Below are positions 20,951 to 29,342 of a stretch of DNA of 34,524 nucleotides, piece by piece. Origin of the DNA: a virus; the IMG/VR virus record IMGVR_UViG_3300023180_000196, positions 1-34,524 of that record. One strand, written 5' to 3'. The translations under genes and the position numbers were made by a program. Under the pieces are notes generated by a model, which saw nothing but the letters and a program-made list of their open reading frames with translations, made no database searches and was not told the origin of the DNA. Each line of letters starts with the position of its first letter. Within the stretch, counting starts at the first letter, position 1.

Positions 20951-21434
20951 TCATACAGACAACAGAGTAATCCTGTCACATGATGACAGCCAGAAGATTG
21001 ACATGATTTACAACATCATGAACACAGATGACACGCCACTGTGCCAGACACTTATCCCTATGGATGAAGCATTGCTCGACAACGATGCTCATGCAGATGA
21101 TGGATGGTACACTTGGCGTCTACAGAATTGGGGTACCAAGTGGGATGTGTACGAGACGCATTGCACTCGCATTGACGCTAACACATTACAACTGTACTTC
21201 TACACTGCATGGTCGCCACCTATGCCTATCTATGACAAGCTGGTAGACATGGGCTTTGAGGTGACAGCACGTTACCTTGATGAAGGCTGGGGATACATTG
21301 GCGAATACGTTAATGGTGATGACTGGTGTATTGATGACGTTGAGAGTGTTGCTGAACACTACCCTGAACTGGACGAGGAGTTTGGTATTAGTGAGCGTAT
21401 AGCTGAGTATCAGGATGAGGAGAATGCGGCATGA
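20943..21434 (+). CDS. Api92/YubB-like protein (DUF1281 type)
   Basis: 163 codons from ATG 20943 with AAGGAGA 8 nt upstream. MPNHTDNRVIL at the start, WGTKWDV in the middle, TAWSPPMPIYDKLVDMGFEV, and ARYLDEGWGYIGEYVNGDDW near the end are the hallmarks of the Api92/YubB family found in phages and plasmids: a ferredoxin-like fold with unknown function. The C-terminus is acidic. Followed by a 4-nt overlap with a membrane microprotein. Confidence 0.75.
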   Translation: MPNHTDNRVILSHDDSQKIDMIYNIMNTDDTPLCQTLIPMDEALLDNDAHADDGWYTWRLQNWGTKWDVYETHCTRIDANTLQLYFYTAWSPPMPIYDKLVDMGFEVTARYLDEGWGYIGEYVNGDDWCIDDVESVAEHYPELDEEFGISERIAEYQDEENAA

Positions 21435-21529
21435 CAATGGATATGATTCCACTTGTAGTGAACTGCATTGCCTTTGGCTGGTGCCTCGCACTGTTCTTAC
21501 ACAGAAAGGAGAACACAAATGACTACTGA
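21431..21529 (+). CDS. 32-residue single-TM microprotein
   Basis: ATG 21431 overlaps the upstream stop (ATGA) and the frame ends at TGA 21529, overlapping the next start by 11 nt. One membrane helix (MIPLVVNCIAFGWCLALFL) and a short basic tail. Start context supports translation; function unknown. Confidence 0.45.
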   Translation: MTMDMIPLVVNCIAFGWCLALFLHRKENTNDY

Positions 21530-21788
21530 CCTACAACTTACAGACTATGAGCGTGGCTATCTGACTGCCTATTATGACACAGTTGTGTTTGATGCTATGG
21601 CAGACAGTTGTGACGAAGATTGGTTTGGTGTTCAGGTAGGCGACAGAATGTTTGACCTGAACGCATGGGCAGATGAGGACACAGGAAAGTTTGTCTGTGT
21701 AGTTTATGACTGCATATGGGTGAACGATAATTGGCAGACAAATTCTGTCCAGAATGGATGGGTGTTGACAGATGAGGCAAGTGAATGA
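21519..21788 (+). CDS. Small acidic protein, unknown function
   Basis: 89 codons from ATG 21519 with AAAGGAGA 7 nt upstream; earlier in-frame non-ATG codons are not used. Tyr/Asp-rich (TDYERGYLTAYYDTVVF), then DEDWFGVQVGDRMFDLNAW and a Trp-containing end. Looks like a small beta-rich fold. Overlaps the next gene by 4 nt. Confidence 0.6.
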   Translation: MTTDLQLTDYERGYLTAYYDTVVFDAMADSCDEDWFGVQVGDRMFDLNAWADEDTGKFVCVVYDCIWVNDNWQTNSVQNGWVLTDEASE

Positions 21789-21940
21789 ACTGCTGGAACT
21801 GTAAGACAGAACTTATCTGGGGCAGTGACTTTGACCTTGACCATGAGAATGAATACTATTCAATGATGACTGCCTTACACTGCCCTAACTGTAAATGTGA
21901 TATAGAGGTATATTATCCAAAGGAGAATGACGATGAGTGA
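21785..21940 (+). CDS. Zinc-ribbon protein, 51 residues
   Basis: ATG 21785 overlaps the upstream stop; ends at TGA 21940. Two Cys pairs, CWNC at the N-terminus (C3, C6) and CPNCKC near residue 36, form a typical zinc ribbon, separated by an acidic loop (DFDLDHENEYY). I recognise this arrangement from small phage zinc-ribbon proteins. Likely acts in binding nucleic acid or a host protein. Confidence 0.65.
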   Translation: MNCWNCKTELIWGSDFDLDHENEYYSMMTALHCPNCKCDIEVYYPKENDDE

Positions 21941-22112
21941 ATACAGACCTTTCATAGACAGGAAACATCTTATGCAACACATATCTGCATTGCTGGATGA
22001 GATTGATTTGCTGAGAGAACAACTGCAACCCCACGACACTGGACACATACACACTGCAATCGGTGTGCTAGAAAGTCGTGTAGATAAATTATGGGAGAGT
22101 ATGAAAACATGA
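21933..22112 (+). CDS. Small helical protein, unknown function
   Basis: 59 codons from ATG 21933 (AAGGAG upstream; an ATG at 21927 is too close to it). Helical with a coiled-coil look (MQHISALLDEIDLLREQL). Overlaps the glutaredoxin start by 4 nt. No family recognised. Confidence 0.55.
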   Translation: MSEYRPFIDRKHLMQHISALLDEIDLLREQLQPHDTGHIHTAIGVLESRVDKLWESMKT

Positions 22113-22339
22113 TACAAGTAATTGGACAATTTGGTTGCGTCTATTGCGAATTGCTTTGCAATGACCTTGACCTGTATGCTATACCTTACAAGTACCGTGA
22201 ACTTAATCCACGGCTGAAGCGTTGGTTTCGTAGGCGTGGGTACACAACAGTGCCACAGGTATGGTTAGACGGTGTACACATAGGTGGACACAAAGAGTTT
22301 CAACACTGGCTAAAGGAGAGAGAAAATGCAGAAAAATAA
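22109..22339 (+). CDS. Glutaredoxin
   Basis: 76 codons from ATG 22109, overlapping the upstream stop. CVYC (residues 9-12) is the CxxC redox site and TVPQVWLDGVHIGGHKEF near residues 44-61 is the cis-Pro (TVP) and GSH-binding GG motif of glutaredoxins. Length is right for a phage glutaredoxin. The likely client is the class II ribonucleotide reductase at 32382-34325, which needs a dithiol to reduce its active-site disulfide. It is separated from that gene by 10 kb. Confidence 0.88.
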   Translation: MIQVIGQFGCVYCELLCNDLDLYAIPYKYRELNPRLKRWFRRRGYTTVPQVWLDGVHIGGHKEFQHWLKERENAEK

Positions 22340-22556
22340 AATCAAGATTGAATTGGAAGGATACGAGATTGAACGTATTCGTAGCATCATCAATGCTATC
22401 AAGGATTTTAACACATCCACACAAGATAAGGCACCCATTGATTATGATATTATTCGTGAGTTAGATGGTGCTGATAATTTTTTTGCTAGTCGTTTAGGTT
22501 TGTATCAGCAAGATTGTTATGCTGATTATCAGTGGGATAAAGGAGATGAAGACTGA
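22326..22556 (+). CDS. Small protein, unknown function
   Basis: 76 codons from ATG 22326 with AAGGAG upstream, overlapping the glutaredoxin end by 14 nt. Starts with a basic strand (KNKIKIELEGYEIERIRSII), then Asp/Asn-rich (DNFFASRLGLYQQDCYADY). The stop overlaps the next start as TGATG. No family recognised. Confidence 0.55.
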   Translation: MQKNKIKIELEGYEIERIRSIINAIKDFNTSTQDKAPIDYDIIRELDGADNFFASRLGLYQQDCYADYQWDKGDED

Positions 22557-22975
22557 TGTTTGTTGAAGCACTTGTATGCCTAGCACTCAATGTGTATCAC
22601 GAGGCACGTGACCAGCCCTTCATTGGGCAGGTTGCGGTAGCCCAAGTGGTAATGAACAGGGTCAAAGACAATAGATACCCTGACAATGTGTGTGATGTAG
22701 TTACACAAGGCCCGACATACGCATGGAAGCCTGACTTCCCTGTGCGCCATCGTTGCCAGTTTAGTTGGTACTGTGACGGCAAATCAGATGAGGTAAAAAA
22801 TGAGAAGGCTTGGCAGACAGCAATGCGTATTGCACATGGTGTGTACTACGGCAACCTAGATGACTTTGTTGAAGGTGCCACGCATTATCATGCAACCTAC
22901 GTCCTGCCTGAATGGGCAGAAACCAAGACACCTATTGTACAAATAGGACAACATATGTTTTACAGATGGGATTAG
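22556..22975 (+). CDS. SleB-like cell wall hydrolase
   Basis: 139 codons from ATG 22556. The sequence ALNVYHEARDQPFIGQVAVAQVVMNRV has the catalytic-type Glu (E16) and the VAxVxLNRV helix of the Hydrolase_2 (spore cortex-lytic enzyme SleB) family; later QFSWYCDG, AYAWK-like and ATHYHATYVLPEWA segments complete the fold. The family are lytic transglycosylases acting on peptidoglycan. There is no obvious signal peptide. Its place among early genes, far from the lysis cassette at 8.4-9.6 kb, is unusual and suggests use other than final lysis. Confidence 0.85.
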   Translation: MFVEALVCLALNVYHEARDQPFIGQVAVAQVVMNRVKDNRYPDNVCDVVTQGPTYAWKPDFPVRHRCQFSWYCDGKSDEVKNEKAWQTAMRIAHGVYYGNLDDFVEGATHYHATYVLPEWAETKTPIVQIGQHMFYRWD

Positions 22976-22988
22976 ATAGGAGAACTAT

Positions 22989-23045
22989 ATGGACATTATT
23001 ATTGGACTAGTAATATTTTTTATCCTAGCGGTCTTTACTTTATGA
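22989..23045 (+). CDS. 18-residue TM microprotein
   Basis: ATG 22989 with AGGAG 7 nt upstream, stop TGA 23045. Nearly the whole peptide is one hydrophobic helix (DIIIGLVIFFILAVFTL). The ribosome site is good, but such short frames also arise by chance. If real, a membrane peptide. Confidence 0.35.
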   Translation: MDIIIGLVIFFILAVFTL

Positions 23046-23098
23046 TCTACTAGTGATATAACACAGTAACAGTTAACGAACATGAAAGGAGAATTATC

Positions 23099-23944
23099 AT
23101 GCCACTAGATTTTACACCACAAGAGATTGTACCTGAGAACCTGAACTTCCCTGTGGTCTTTGAGCAGACCAAGTTTGACAAATCAAAGTACGTCATCAAC
23201 GGCAACACAGGTGAGTACCTTGGTATCGTTGGACACAAGTTTAACTGCGCCAGCCACGGTGACTTCTTCACTAAAGCACACAACGCAGTGTCTAAAACTC
23301 TTGGCGAAGAGTACTGTGATAACATGAACATCAACTATAAGACCGCTCGTAACAATGCGTGGGCCATGATGGACATGGTTATGCCAAATGTTCTTCGTAA
23401 GATTGTCACAGACAAGCATAGCACTACCATTGCACCACGCCTGATTGCCCTGCATGGCATTGATGGTTCATGTAGCAACATGGTCTTTTTCGGTGCTATC
23501 GACTTCTTTTGTACCAACGGCATGGTCACAGGCGACTACGACAAGATCAAGAAAAAGAATACAGCAAACTTTTCACTTGACTTGTTTATCAAGGAACTTG
23601 AGACATCAGTAAATGACTTCTATGCGACAGCAGACAAGTTTCAAGCATGGGCTGAGACAAGCCTGATGACTGTTGACGTTAAGGCATTGCTTGAGAGCAT
23701 CATTAAGTCTGACCGCAAGTCAGAGAAAATGTACGGCTTGTATAATCAAGAGGTCAGTGTTCGTGGTCGTAATGTGTGGGCATTGTATTCTGCCTTCACT
23801 AACTATGCCACATATGCTGATGAGCGTAATGGGTTCAACCTTCGTAACACTGGCAATGACACACAGGCTGAATCTATGTGGGCCAGAGAGCATGAGGTTG
23901 CTAAGTGGATTGACTCACCGCAGTTTCGGAGTATTGCTGCATGA
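23099..23944 (+). CDS. DUF932 (phage/plasmid-like) protein
   Basis: 281 codons from ATG 23099 with AAAGGAGA 8 nt upstream. The N-terminal YVINGNTGEYLGIVGHKFNCASHGDFF and the central part DGSCSNMVFFGAIDFFCTNGMVTG match the phage/plasmid-like DUF932 family, found in phages and conjugative plasmids with unknown function. The order of strands and the FFCTNGM site look intact. The C-terminus ends with RNTGNDTQAESMWAREHEVAKW. The stop overlaps the start of the integrase gene (ATGA), so the two are coupled. Confidence 0.8.
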   Translation: MPLDFTPQEIVPENLNFPVVFEQTKFDKSKYVINGNTGEYLGIVGHKFNCASHGDFFTKAHNAVSKTLGEEYCDNMNINYKTARNNAWAMMDMVMPNVLRKIVTDKHSTTIAPRLIALHGIDGSCSNMVFFGAIDFFCTNGMVTGDYDKIKKKNTANFSLDLFIKELETSVNDFYATADKFQAWAETSLMTVDVKALLESIIKSDRKSEKMYGLYNQEVSVRGRNVWALYSAFTNYATYADERNGFNLRNTGNDTQAESMWAREHEVAKWIDSPQFRSIAA

Positions 23945-24858
23945 AGGTACTCAAGTTAGTAAATGATTACTACAAATCGTATGATTTCAGGAACATACGA
24001 GATGAAACTAAGAAACAGTATGAATATTTCATAAATGTTATGCTTAACACTGAGGTGGACGGACAGGCTCTGTCCACTCTCAACATCAATGATCTAACCA
24101 CTCGCATGGCTAAAGTTGCTTACGATGGCTGGTGTGAAAAGGGCATTCATATGGCAAATCATATCATGTCTGCATCCAGTATTGTATTCAATCACGGTCT
24201 GAGAATGGAACTATGTACAATAAACCCCTTTTCAAACGTGCGTAGGAGAGCCGCTGAGAGGCGTAAGACAGTTTGGAGTAGGGAGGATGTCAGAAAGTTC
24301 TTAGACACCGCCTACGGCGATTTTAGCACTCGTAACATCGGTCTTATTGCACACATGGCATACGAATGGTGTCAGCGGCTTGGTGATATGCGCCTTTTGA
24401 CTTGGGATAACATCGACTTTGACACAAAGACTATGCGTCTTGAACAATCAAAGCGTAAAGCGGATGTTCATTTGCCTATTTCAGATGACTTGTGCGATAT
24501 GTTGTCGCAACAGAAAGAGGATTTTGGGTTTCAGAAGTACATAGCACCAAGACCTAATCCAATTAACGGTGAATACAGACCCTATTCACTGCAAAAGTTG
24601 CCTCTATTTGCCAGAAGGATCATGGATGATGCAGGTCTACCTAAAGAACTACGTTTGGCTGACCTTCGGCGTACAGGTACCACAGAAATGGTTGAGGCAG
24701 GTGTTGGTATGGCACAAATCATGTCGGTTACTGGACACTCTAATCCAGCGTCAGTAAAACCTTACATGAAAAATACTTTAAAAAGTGCAAATTTTGCATT
24801 GACTGAGCGAAAAATACATGGTAAAAGCATACCAAGTGCCGCAAAGGAAGGTGTATAA
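23941..24858 (+). CDS. int: Tyrosine recombinase (integrase)
   Basis: 305 codons from ATG 23941. The N-terminal half (about 1-100) is the SAM-like core-binding domain. The catalytic domain shows Arg I in CQRLGDMRLLTWDNI (R146), a beta-hairpin Lys (KRKAD, K171/K173), LADLRRTGTTEM (R243, with Ala in place of the usual His at 240), TGHSNPAS (H266) and PYMKN (Y275). The His/Lys position of box II often varies, so it may still be active. It could join and excise the phage at an attachment site, or resolve replicated DNA. No attP could be identified. It sits in the replication cluster, 1 nt before the primase gene. Confidence 0.9.
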   Translation: MKVLKLVNDYYKSYDFRNIRDETKKQYEYFINVMLNTEVDGQALSTLNINDLTTRMAKVAYDGWCEKGIHMANHIMSASSIVFNHGLRMELCTINPFSNVRRRAAERRKTVWSREDVRKFLDTAYGDFSTRNIGLIAHMAYEWCQRLGDMRLLTWDNIDFDTKTMRLEQSKRKADVHLPISDDLCDMLSQQKEDFGFQKYIAPRPNPINGEYRPYSLQKLPLFARRIMDDAGLPKELRLADLRRTGTTEMVEAGVGMAQIMSVTGHSNPASVKPYMKNTLKSANFALTERKIHGKSIPSAAKEGV

Positions 24859-24859
24859 T

Positions 24860-25642
24860 ATGTATAACTATAATAACACTTATGTGTATAAATACATAAA
24901 TGAATTAAACATACCTAATGGAACTACAAAAAGAATGGTATGTCCTAACTGTGGAGAGAGGACATTTTCTGTGACCAATAACATGGGTTCTCTTTTGTGG
25001 AATTGTTTTCGTGCTAGTTGCGGCATCAAAGGTGGTGACAGAGTTCATCTATCTGTAGATGACATCCGTAAAGGTTTTACTGGAGTAAAAGAATTTGCTG
25101 AAGATACATTTGAGTTACCAACCTATGTAGTTTCTAACAGATACCCTAGACACTTGGTTAAGTGGTGTGCTGAGTGGGGCATTGATGAAACAGAGTTAGG
25201 GCTTCTGTATGATGTAAAGGAAGATCGTGTTGTGTTTCCTGTGTATCATAATGGAAAGATTGTTGATGCCACTGGTCGTGCATTAACAAAAAGATTACCT
25301 AAATGGAAAAGGTATGGAAAAAGTGGCTTGCCATACTCGTATGGTTGTGGTAAAGTCGCAGTTGTTGTTGAGGACTGTGTAAGTGCAGCCGTTGTTGGTT
25401 ACGGTTCCTTTGTTGGGGTTGCGCTTCTTGGTACTTCTTTACAGGAATCGCATAAAGGATTTCTTACGCAGTTCTCAACAGCCGTAATAGCATTAGACCC
25501 CGATGCACTGAAGAAAAGTTTTATAATGGCTAAAGAATTAAGAGGCTATGTAGACAACGTAAAGATACTAAAACTGAAAGATGATTTGAAGTATCGTAAC
25601 CCCGAAGATATGGAGAAATTAAATGGAATTATCACTGATTAG
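24860..25642 (+). CDS. DNA primase, T7 gp4-like N-terminal type
   Basis: 260 codons from ATG 24860 with AAGGAAG upstream, 1 nt after the integrase stop. A zinc ribbon at the N-terminus (C28, C31, C49, C54) binds the template, and a TOPRIM core follows: VVVEDCVSAAV with the catalytic Glu, GVALLGTS, and ALDPDALKKS with the DxD. Together these are the primase half of T7 gp4 without its helicase. It makes RNA primers for replication, and the helicase starts within its 3' end, so the two act as a split primase-helicase. Confidence 0.85.
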   Translation: MYNYNNTYVYKYINELNIPNGTTKRMVCPNCGERTFSVTNNMGSLLWNCFRASCGIKGGDRVHLSVDDIRKGFTGVKEFAEDTFELPTYVVSNRYPRHLVKWCAEWGIDETELGLLYDVKEDRVVFPVYHNGKIVDATGRALTKRLPKWKRYGKSGLPYSYGCGKVAVVVEDCVSAAVVGYGSFVGVALLGTSLQESHKGFLTQFSTAVIALDPDALKKSFIMAKELRGYVDNVKILKLKDDLKYRNPEDMEKLNGIITD

Positions 25643-26846
25643 AAGTCTTATGGACAGATCGTTTTACGAAGACCATCGTGGTGCTAAATGCCCAAACAGG
25701 TTATTCAGCAAAGATGTTCGGCGTATCAAAGAAACTATTGACAATGCTATGGATCGTTACGAGCGTACTGTAACACCAGATGAAGTTGAGGCATTGTTTA
25801 TGTCAAGTAATCCAACTATGACTACGGCACAGAAAGAGGCGTTCTCTTCTTTGTTCAACAAGATCAAGAAGGAACAGCCAATGGGTAGTGACGTTGCACA
25901 GGAGGTTTTATCTAAACTGTTTCAACAGGTGATTGGCGAGGACATTGCTAATCTTGGTGTTGACTATGTTACAGGTGACAAGTCTAGCCTAGAGCCTCTG
26001 CGTATGTTGCTTGAACAGTATGGTGACGACTTTACACCAAACCTAAATGTAGAATGGGATGACATCGACATTGAGACACTGCTACAGCGCAATGATCTTG
26101 AGGCACGTTGGACATTCAATATCCCTAGTCTAACCAGAAAGGTTGAGGGTGTTAACGCTGGTCACTTGATTGAGATTGGTGCTAGACCAAATACAGGTAA
26201 GACATCCTTTCATGCCAGCCTGATTGCCAGCCCCGGTGGTTTTGCACATCAGGGTGCTAACTGCATCATCCTGTGTAACGAGGAAGGGTATCACCGTGTG
26301 GGTGCCAGATACCTTACAGCCGCAACTGGCATGACGATGCGTGAGATTAAGGCTAATCCATCTAAGGCACGAGACTTGTACGCACCTGTGAAGGAACGCA
26401 TCAAGATCAAGGACGCCACAGGTCGTGATATGTCTTGGGTGGAGAGCATCTGTAAATCCTACAGACCTGACATCGTTTTGCTAGACATGGGTGATAAGTT
26501 TGCCAAGACAGGTGGCTTTGCTCGTACAGATGAAGCACTGAAGGCAAATGCAGTACACGCTCGTCAAATTGCTAAAGCATATGATTGCGCCGTATTTTAT
26601 ATGTCTCAGTTGAGTGCTGACGCAGAGGGTAAGGTTCTACTTAATCAGAGCATGATGGAGGGATCACGCACAGGTAAAGCGGCAGAGGCAGACCTTATGG
26701 TCCTGATTGCTAAGAACCCTGTTGTGGATGGTCAGGATGAAGAAGATACGCAGCGTCACTTGAATGTTGTAAAGAATAAGTTGACAGGGTGGCATGGTGT
26801 GGTACATTGTGAACTTGAATATCAGACAGCAAGGTATACAGTGTAA
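25623..26846 (+). CDS. DnaB-like replicative helicase
   Basis: 407 codons from ATG 25623, overlapping the primase by 20 nt. A RecA-like motor: Walker A GARPNTGKTS (186-195), Walker B IVLLDMGD (284-291), a Gln-containing sensor stretch YMSQLSADAEGK, and a C-terminal KNKLTGWHGVVHCELEY segment as in phage DnaB/T7 gp4 helicases. The N-terminal 150 residues lack a zinc primase domain, consistent with a separate primase. It unwinds the fork as a ring. It overlaps the next gene as TAATG. Confidence 0.88.
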   Translation: MELSLIRSLMDRSFYEDHRGAKCPNRLFSKDVRRIKETIDNAMDRYERTVTPDEVEALFMSSNPTMTTAQKEAFSSLFNKIKKEQPMGSDVAQEVLSKLFQQVIGEDIANLGVDYVTGDKSSLEPLRMLLEQYGDDFTPNLNVEWDDIDIETLLQRNDLEARWTFNIPSLTRKVEGVNAGHLIEIGARPNTGKTSFHASLIASPGGFAHQGANCIILCNEEGYHRVGARYLTAATGMTMREIKANPSKARDLYAPVKERIKIKDATGRDMSWVESICKSYRPDIVLLDMGDKFAKTGGFARTDEALKANAVHARQIAKAYDCAVFYMSQLSADAEGKVLLNQSMMEGSRTGKAAEADLMVLIAKNPVVDGQDEEDTQRHLNVVKNKLTGWHGVVHCELEYQTARYTV

Positions 26847-27274
26847 TGCAACAGGAACTGTTTGGCGATACGCCATTCTTCGACACTAAGTCTGAAACGA
26901 AAAAGTGCAGTAAGTGCAAGAATGAATTACCACTAAATGCTTTTTCCGACTGTCATGGTGGAACGTACAAACGTCCTGAATGCAAAAAGTGTATGCGGGA
27001 TATGGCAAAATCGAGAGAGGCTATACGAAAGCAGTACGGTATGCCAGATGAGGATACATATAAATGCCCAATCTGTTTGGGAAGTTCTGAGGAAGTAGGA
27101 GATTTACAGAACCGTACAGCTTGGGTATTGGATCACTGTCATAAAACTAATACCTTTAGAGGGTGGTTATGTCATAAATGTAATAGGGCATTAGGAAATT
27201 TTAATGACGATATAGGTATATTACAAAGAGCGATAAAATATTTGAAAGGAACCAACAATGAAACTAACACTTGA
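26846..27274 (+). CDS. Recombination endonuclease VII
   Basis: 142 codons from ATG 26846 (TAATG overlap). A first zinc unit CSKCKNELP...CKKC (about 21-49) is followed by the endonuclease VII core: CPICLGSS, VLDHCHKTNTFRGWLCHKCNRALGNFNDD and an L-x-x-A-x-x-Y-L helix. The family (T4 gp49) resolves Holliday junctions and branched DNA before packaging, with the core His-Asn residues here intact. A T7-type endonuclease I is also present at 31080, so the phage has two resolvase-type enzymes. Overlaps the polymerase start by 17 nt. Confidence 0.9.
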   Translation: MQQELFGDTPFFDTKSETKKCSKCKNELPLNAFSDCHGGTYKRPECKKCMRDMAKSREAIRKQYGMPDEDTYKCPICLGSSEEVGDLQNRTAWVLDHCHKTNTFRGWLCHKCNRALGNFNDDIGILQRAIKYLKGTNNETNT

Positions 27275-29300
27275 TATAGAAAACACAGTCACTAATCGTG
27301 ACGGTAAAATGCACCTTGATCCATTTGAGCCAGAGAACTCACTGACTATGGTTGGTATGCTCAATGACCAAGGCGTTGAGCGTATAGTCACATTCGATCA
27401 CAGTGAGGTAGAGGCAGATGATAATGGACACGTATTGGTACAGGAGTGGCTGGACGCAACTACTATCCTGATCTGCCACAACGCCGCATATGATTTACTT
27501 TGGCTATGGGAATCTGGCTTTAAATACGATGGCCCTGTCTTTGACACTATGCTGGCAGAGTATGTACTGCAGCGTGGACAGAAAGAACCATTGTCACTTG
27601 AGGCTTGCGCTGAACGATATGAACTGGCTACACAAAAGCAGGATACACTGAAGGAATACTTCAAAAAGGGATACAGCACTCGTGATATTCCTCATAATGA
27701 GTTATCTAAGTATCTCTCTGCTGACCTTCATGCTACTCAGCAATTATCTGACAAACTGTATTATCGTCTTAATACAGAAGAGGACAGCACTTTGATGAAC
27801 ACTGTTCTATTAACAAACGAAGTGGCTGTCCGTCTTGCACGTATTTATCAGAGAGGCTTTGCAGTTAACATGGATGTTCTTGATAGTGTGCGTATTGAAT
27901 TTGAGGAAGAGAAAAAGCAGTTGACTGAAGACTTGCAGTCTTACGTGCGTAAGGTAATGGGTGACACACCTATCAACCTCAACAGCCCTGAACAATTGTC
28001 TTGGGTTATTTACGGACGCAAGGTTATTGACAAGCAGGATTGGGCATCCAAGATTGACCCATACATGGATGACTCTGAGTTCCGTAGCATGGTTTCATCT
28101 GGCACAGAGAAGATGTATAAAACAAATGCAGTGCAGTGTCGCAGTTGCAATGGAACTGGATACATTCGCAAGATAAAGAAGAATGGTCAGCCTTTTGCAA
28201 AACCTAGTCGTTGTCCAGATTGTAATACGGCAGGTTTCTTATTTGTACCAACAGATATAGCGGCTGGCTTTAAGTTCAAACCACCTTCACCTAAATGGGC
28301 TAGTGCCAATGGGTTCACTACTAGTAAGATTAACCTTGAGATACTAGAGGGTGCAGCAAGGACTAAGGGCATGGAAGATGCCACAGACTTCTTGAGCAAG
28401 GTTCGTAGGCTTAGTGCAGTGGATACGTACCTTTCATCTTTCGTTGATGGCATTAAAGCATATGTTAAGCCTGATGGAAAACTTCATGTGCGATTACTGC
28501 AACATCGAACTTCCACTGGAAGGTTCAGTGGTGCTGATCCGAATATGCAGAATATGCCACGTGGTCAGACATTCCCTGTAAAAAAAGTGTTTGTATCTCG
28601 CTGGGAAAATGGTAAGATACTGGAGGCTGACTTTGCTCAACTAGAGTTTCGTGCAGCCGCATATTTATCACAAGATGGAGTTGCAATTGAGGAAGTTTCT
28701 ACTGGATTTGATGTACACAGTTACACCGCTAAAGTTATTACCGATGCTGGTCAGCCTACGGATCGCCAGACTGCAAAAGCGCACACGTTTGCTCCGCTCT
28801 ATGGCGCAACAGGCTTTGGAAGAACAAGAGCAGAGGCGGCGTACTACGAACACTTCAACGAGAAGTACAAGGGGGTCGCAGCTTGGCATTCCAGACTGGC
28901 TAAAGAGGCTTTAGAAACACAGAAGATACGAACACCTAGTGGTCGTGAGTTTGTATTTCCTGATGTAGTCCGTAAATCAAGTGGTCGTGTGTCACACTTC
29001 ACACAGATAAAGAACTACCCTGTGCAGAGTTTTGCTACAGCAGATATAGTTCCTCTTGTGTTAATACACATTGATGACTTGCTTAAAGATATGCAATCGT
29101 GTATAGTGAATACAGTTCACGACAGTATTGTTATTGACGTTCATCCAGACGAAGAAGAGAGGGTTATCAATGTAATAAATGAAACTAACAGAGTATTAAA
29201 AGATTTGATTACACTTAGATGGGGTATTGACTTTAATGTGCCTCTTCTATTAGAATCAAAAATAGGTCCAAATTGGCTTGACACTAAAGACGTAGCGTGA
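27258..29300 (+). CDS. polA: Family A DNA polymerase with DnaJ-type zinc insert
   Basis: 680 codons from ATG 27258 with AAAGGA 10 nt upstream. 3'-5' exonuclease: DIE (D6, E8), HNAAYD (D79), YLSAD (Y151, D155). An insert then carries CRSCNGTG (C294, C297) and CPDCNTAG (C319, C322), the CxxCxGxG pattern of the DnaJ central zinc domain. The polymerase has motif A ADFAQLEFRA (D458), motif B RQTAKAHTFAPLYG with F511 at the position of E. coli F762, and motif C VHDS (D622). No 5'-3' exonuclease. It is the replicative polymerase. The insert is known from the SAR116 phage HMO-2011 group. F at the 762 position is common in lytic-type phages. Confidence 0.95.
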   Translation: MKLTLDIENTVTNRDGKMHLDPFEPENSLTMVGMLNDQGVERIVTFDHSEVEADDNGHVLVQEWLDATTILICHNAAYDLLWLWESGFKYDGPVFDTMLAEYVLQRGQKEPLSLEACAERYELATQKQDTLKEYFKKGYSTRDIPHNELSKYLSADLHATQQLSDKLYYRLNTEEDSTLMNTVLLTNEVAVRLARIYQRGFAVNMDVLDSVRIEFEEEKKQLTEDLQSYVRKVMGDTPINLNSPEQLSWVIYGRKVIDKQDWASKIDPYMDDSEFRSMVSSGTEKMYKTNAVQCRSCNGTGYIRKIKKNGQPFAKPSRCPDCNTAGFLFVPTDIAAGFKFKPPSPKWASANGFTTSKINLEILEGAARTKGMEDATDFLSKVRRLSAVDTYLSSFVDGIKAYVKPDGKLHVRLLQHRTSTGRFSGADPNMQNMPRGQTFPVKKVFVSRWENGKILEADFAQLEFRAAAYLSQDGVAIEEVSTGFDVHSYTAKVITDAGQPTDRQTAKAHTFAPLYGATGFGRTRAEAAYYEHFNEKYKGVAAWHSRLAKEALETQKIRTPSGREFVFPDVVRKSSGRVSHFTQIKNYPVQSFATADIVPLVLIHIDDLLKDMQSCIVNTVHDSIVIDVHPDEEERVINVINETNRVLKDLITLRWGIDFNVPLLLESKIGPNWLDTKDVA

Positions 29301-29342
29301 TATAACTATGTCTCTTAACCCAAAAGAAAGGAGTAGAAATAT

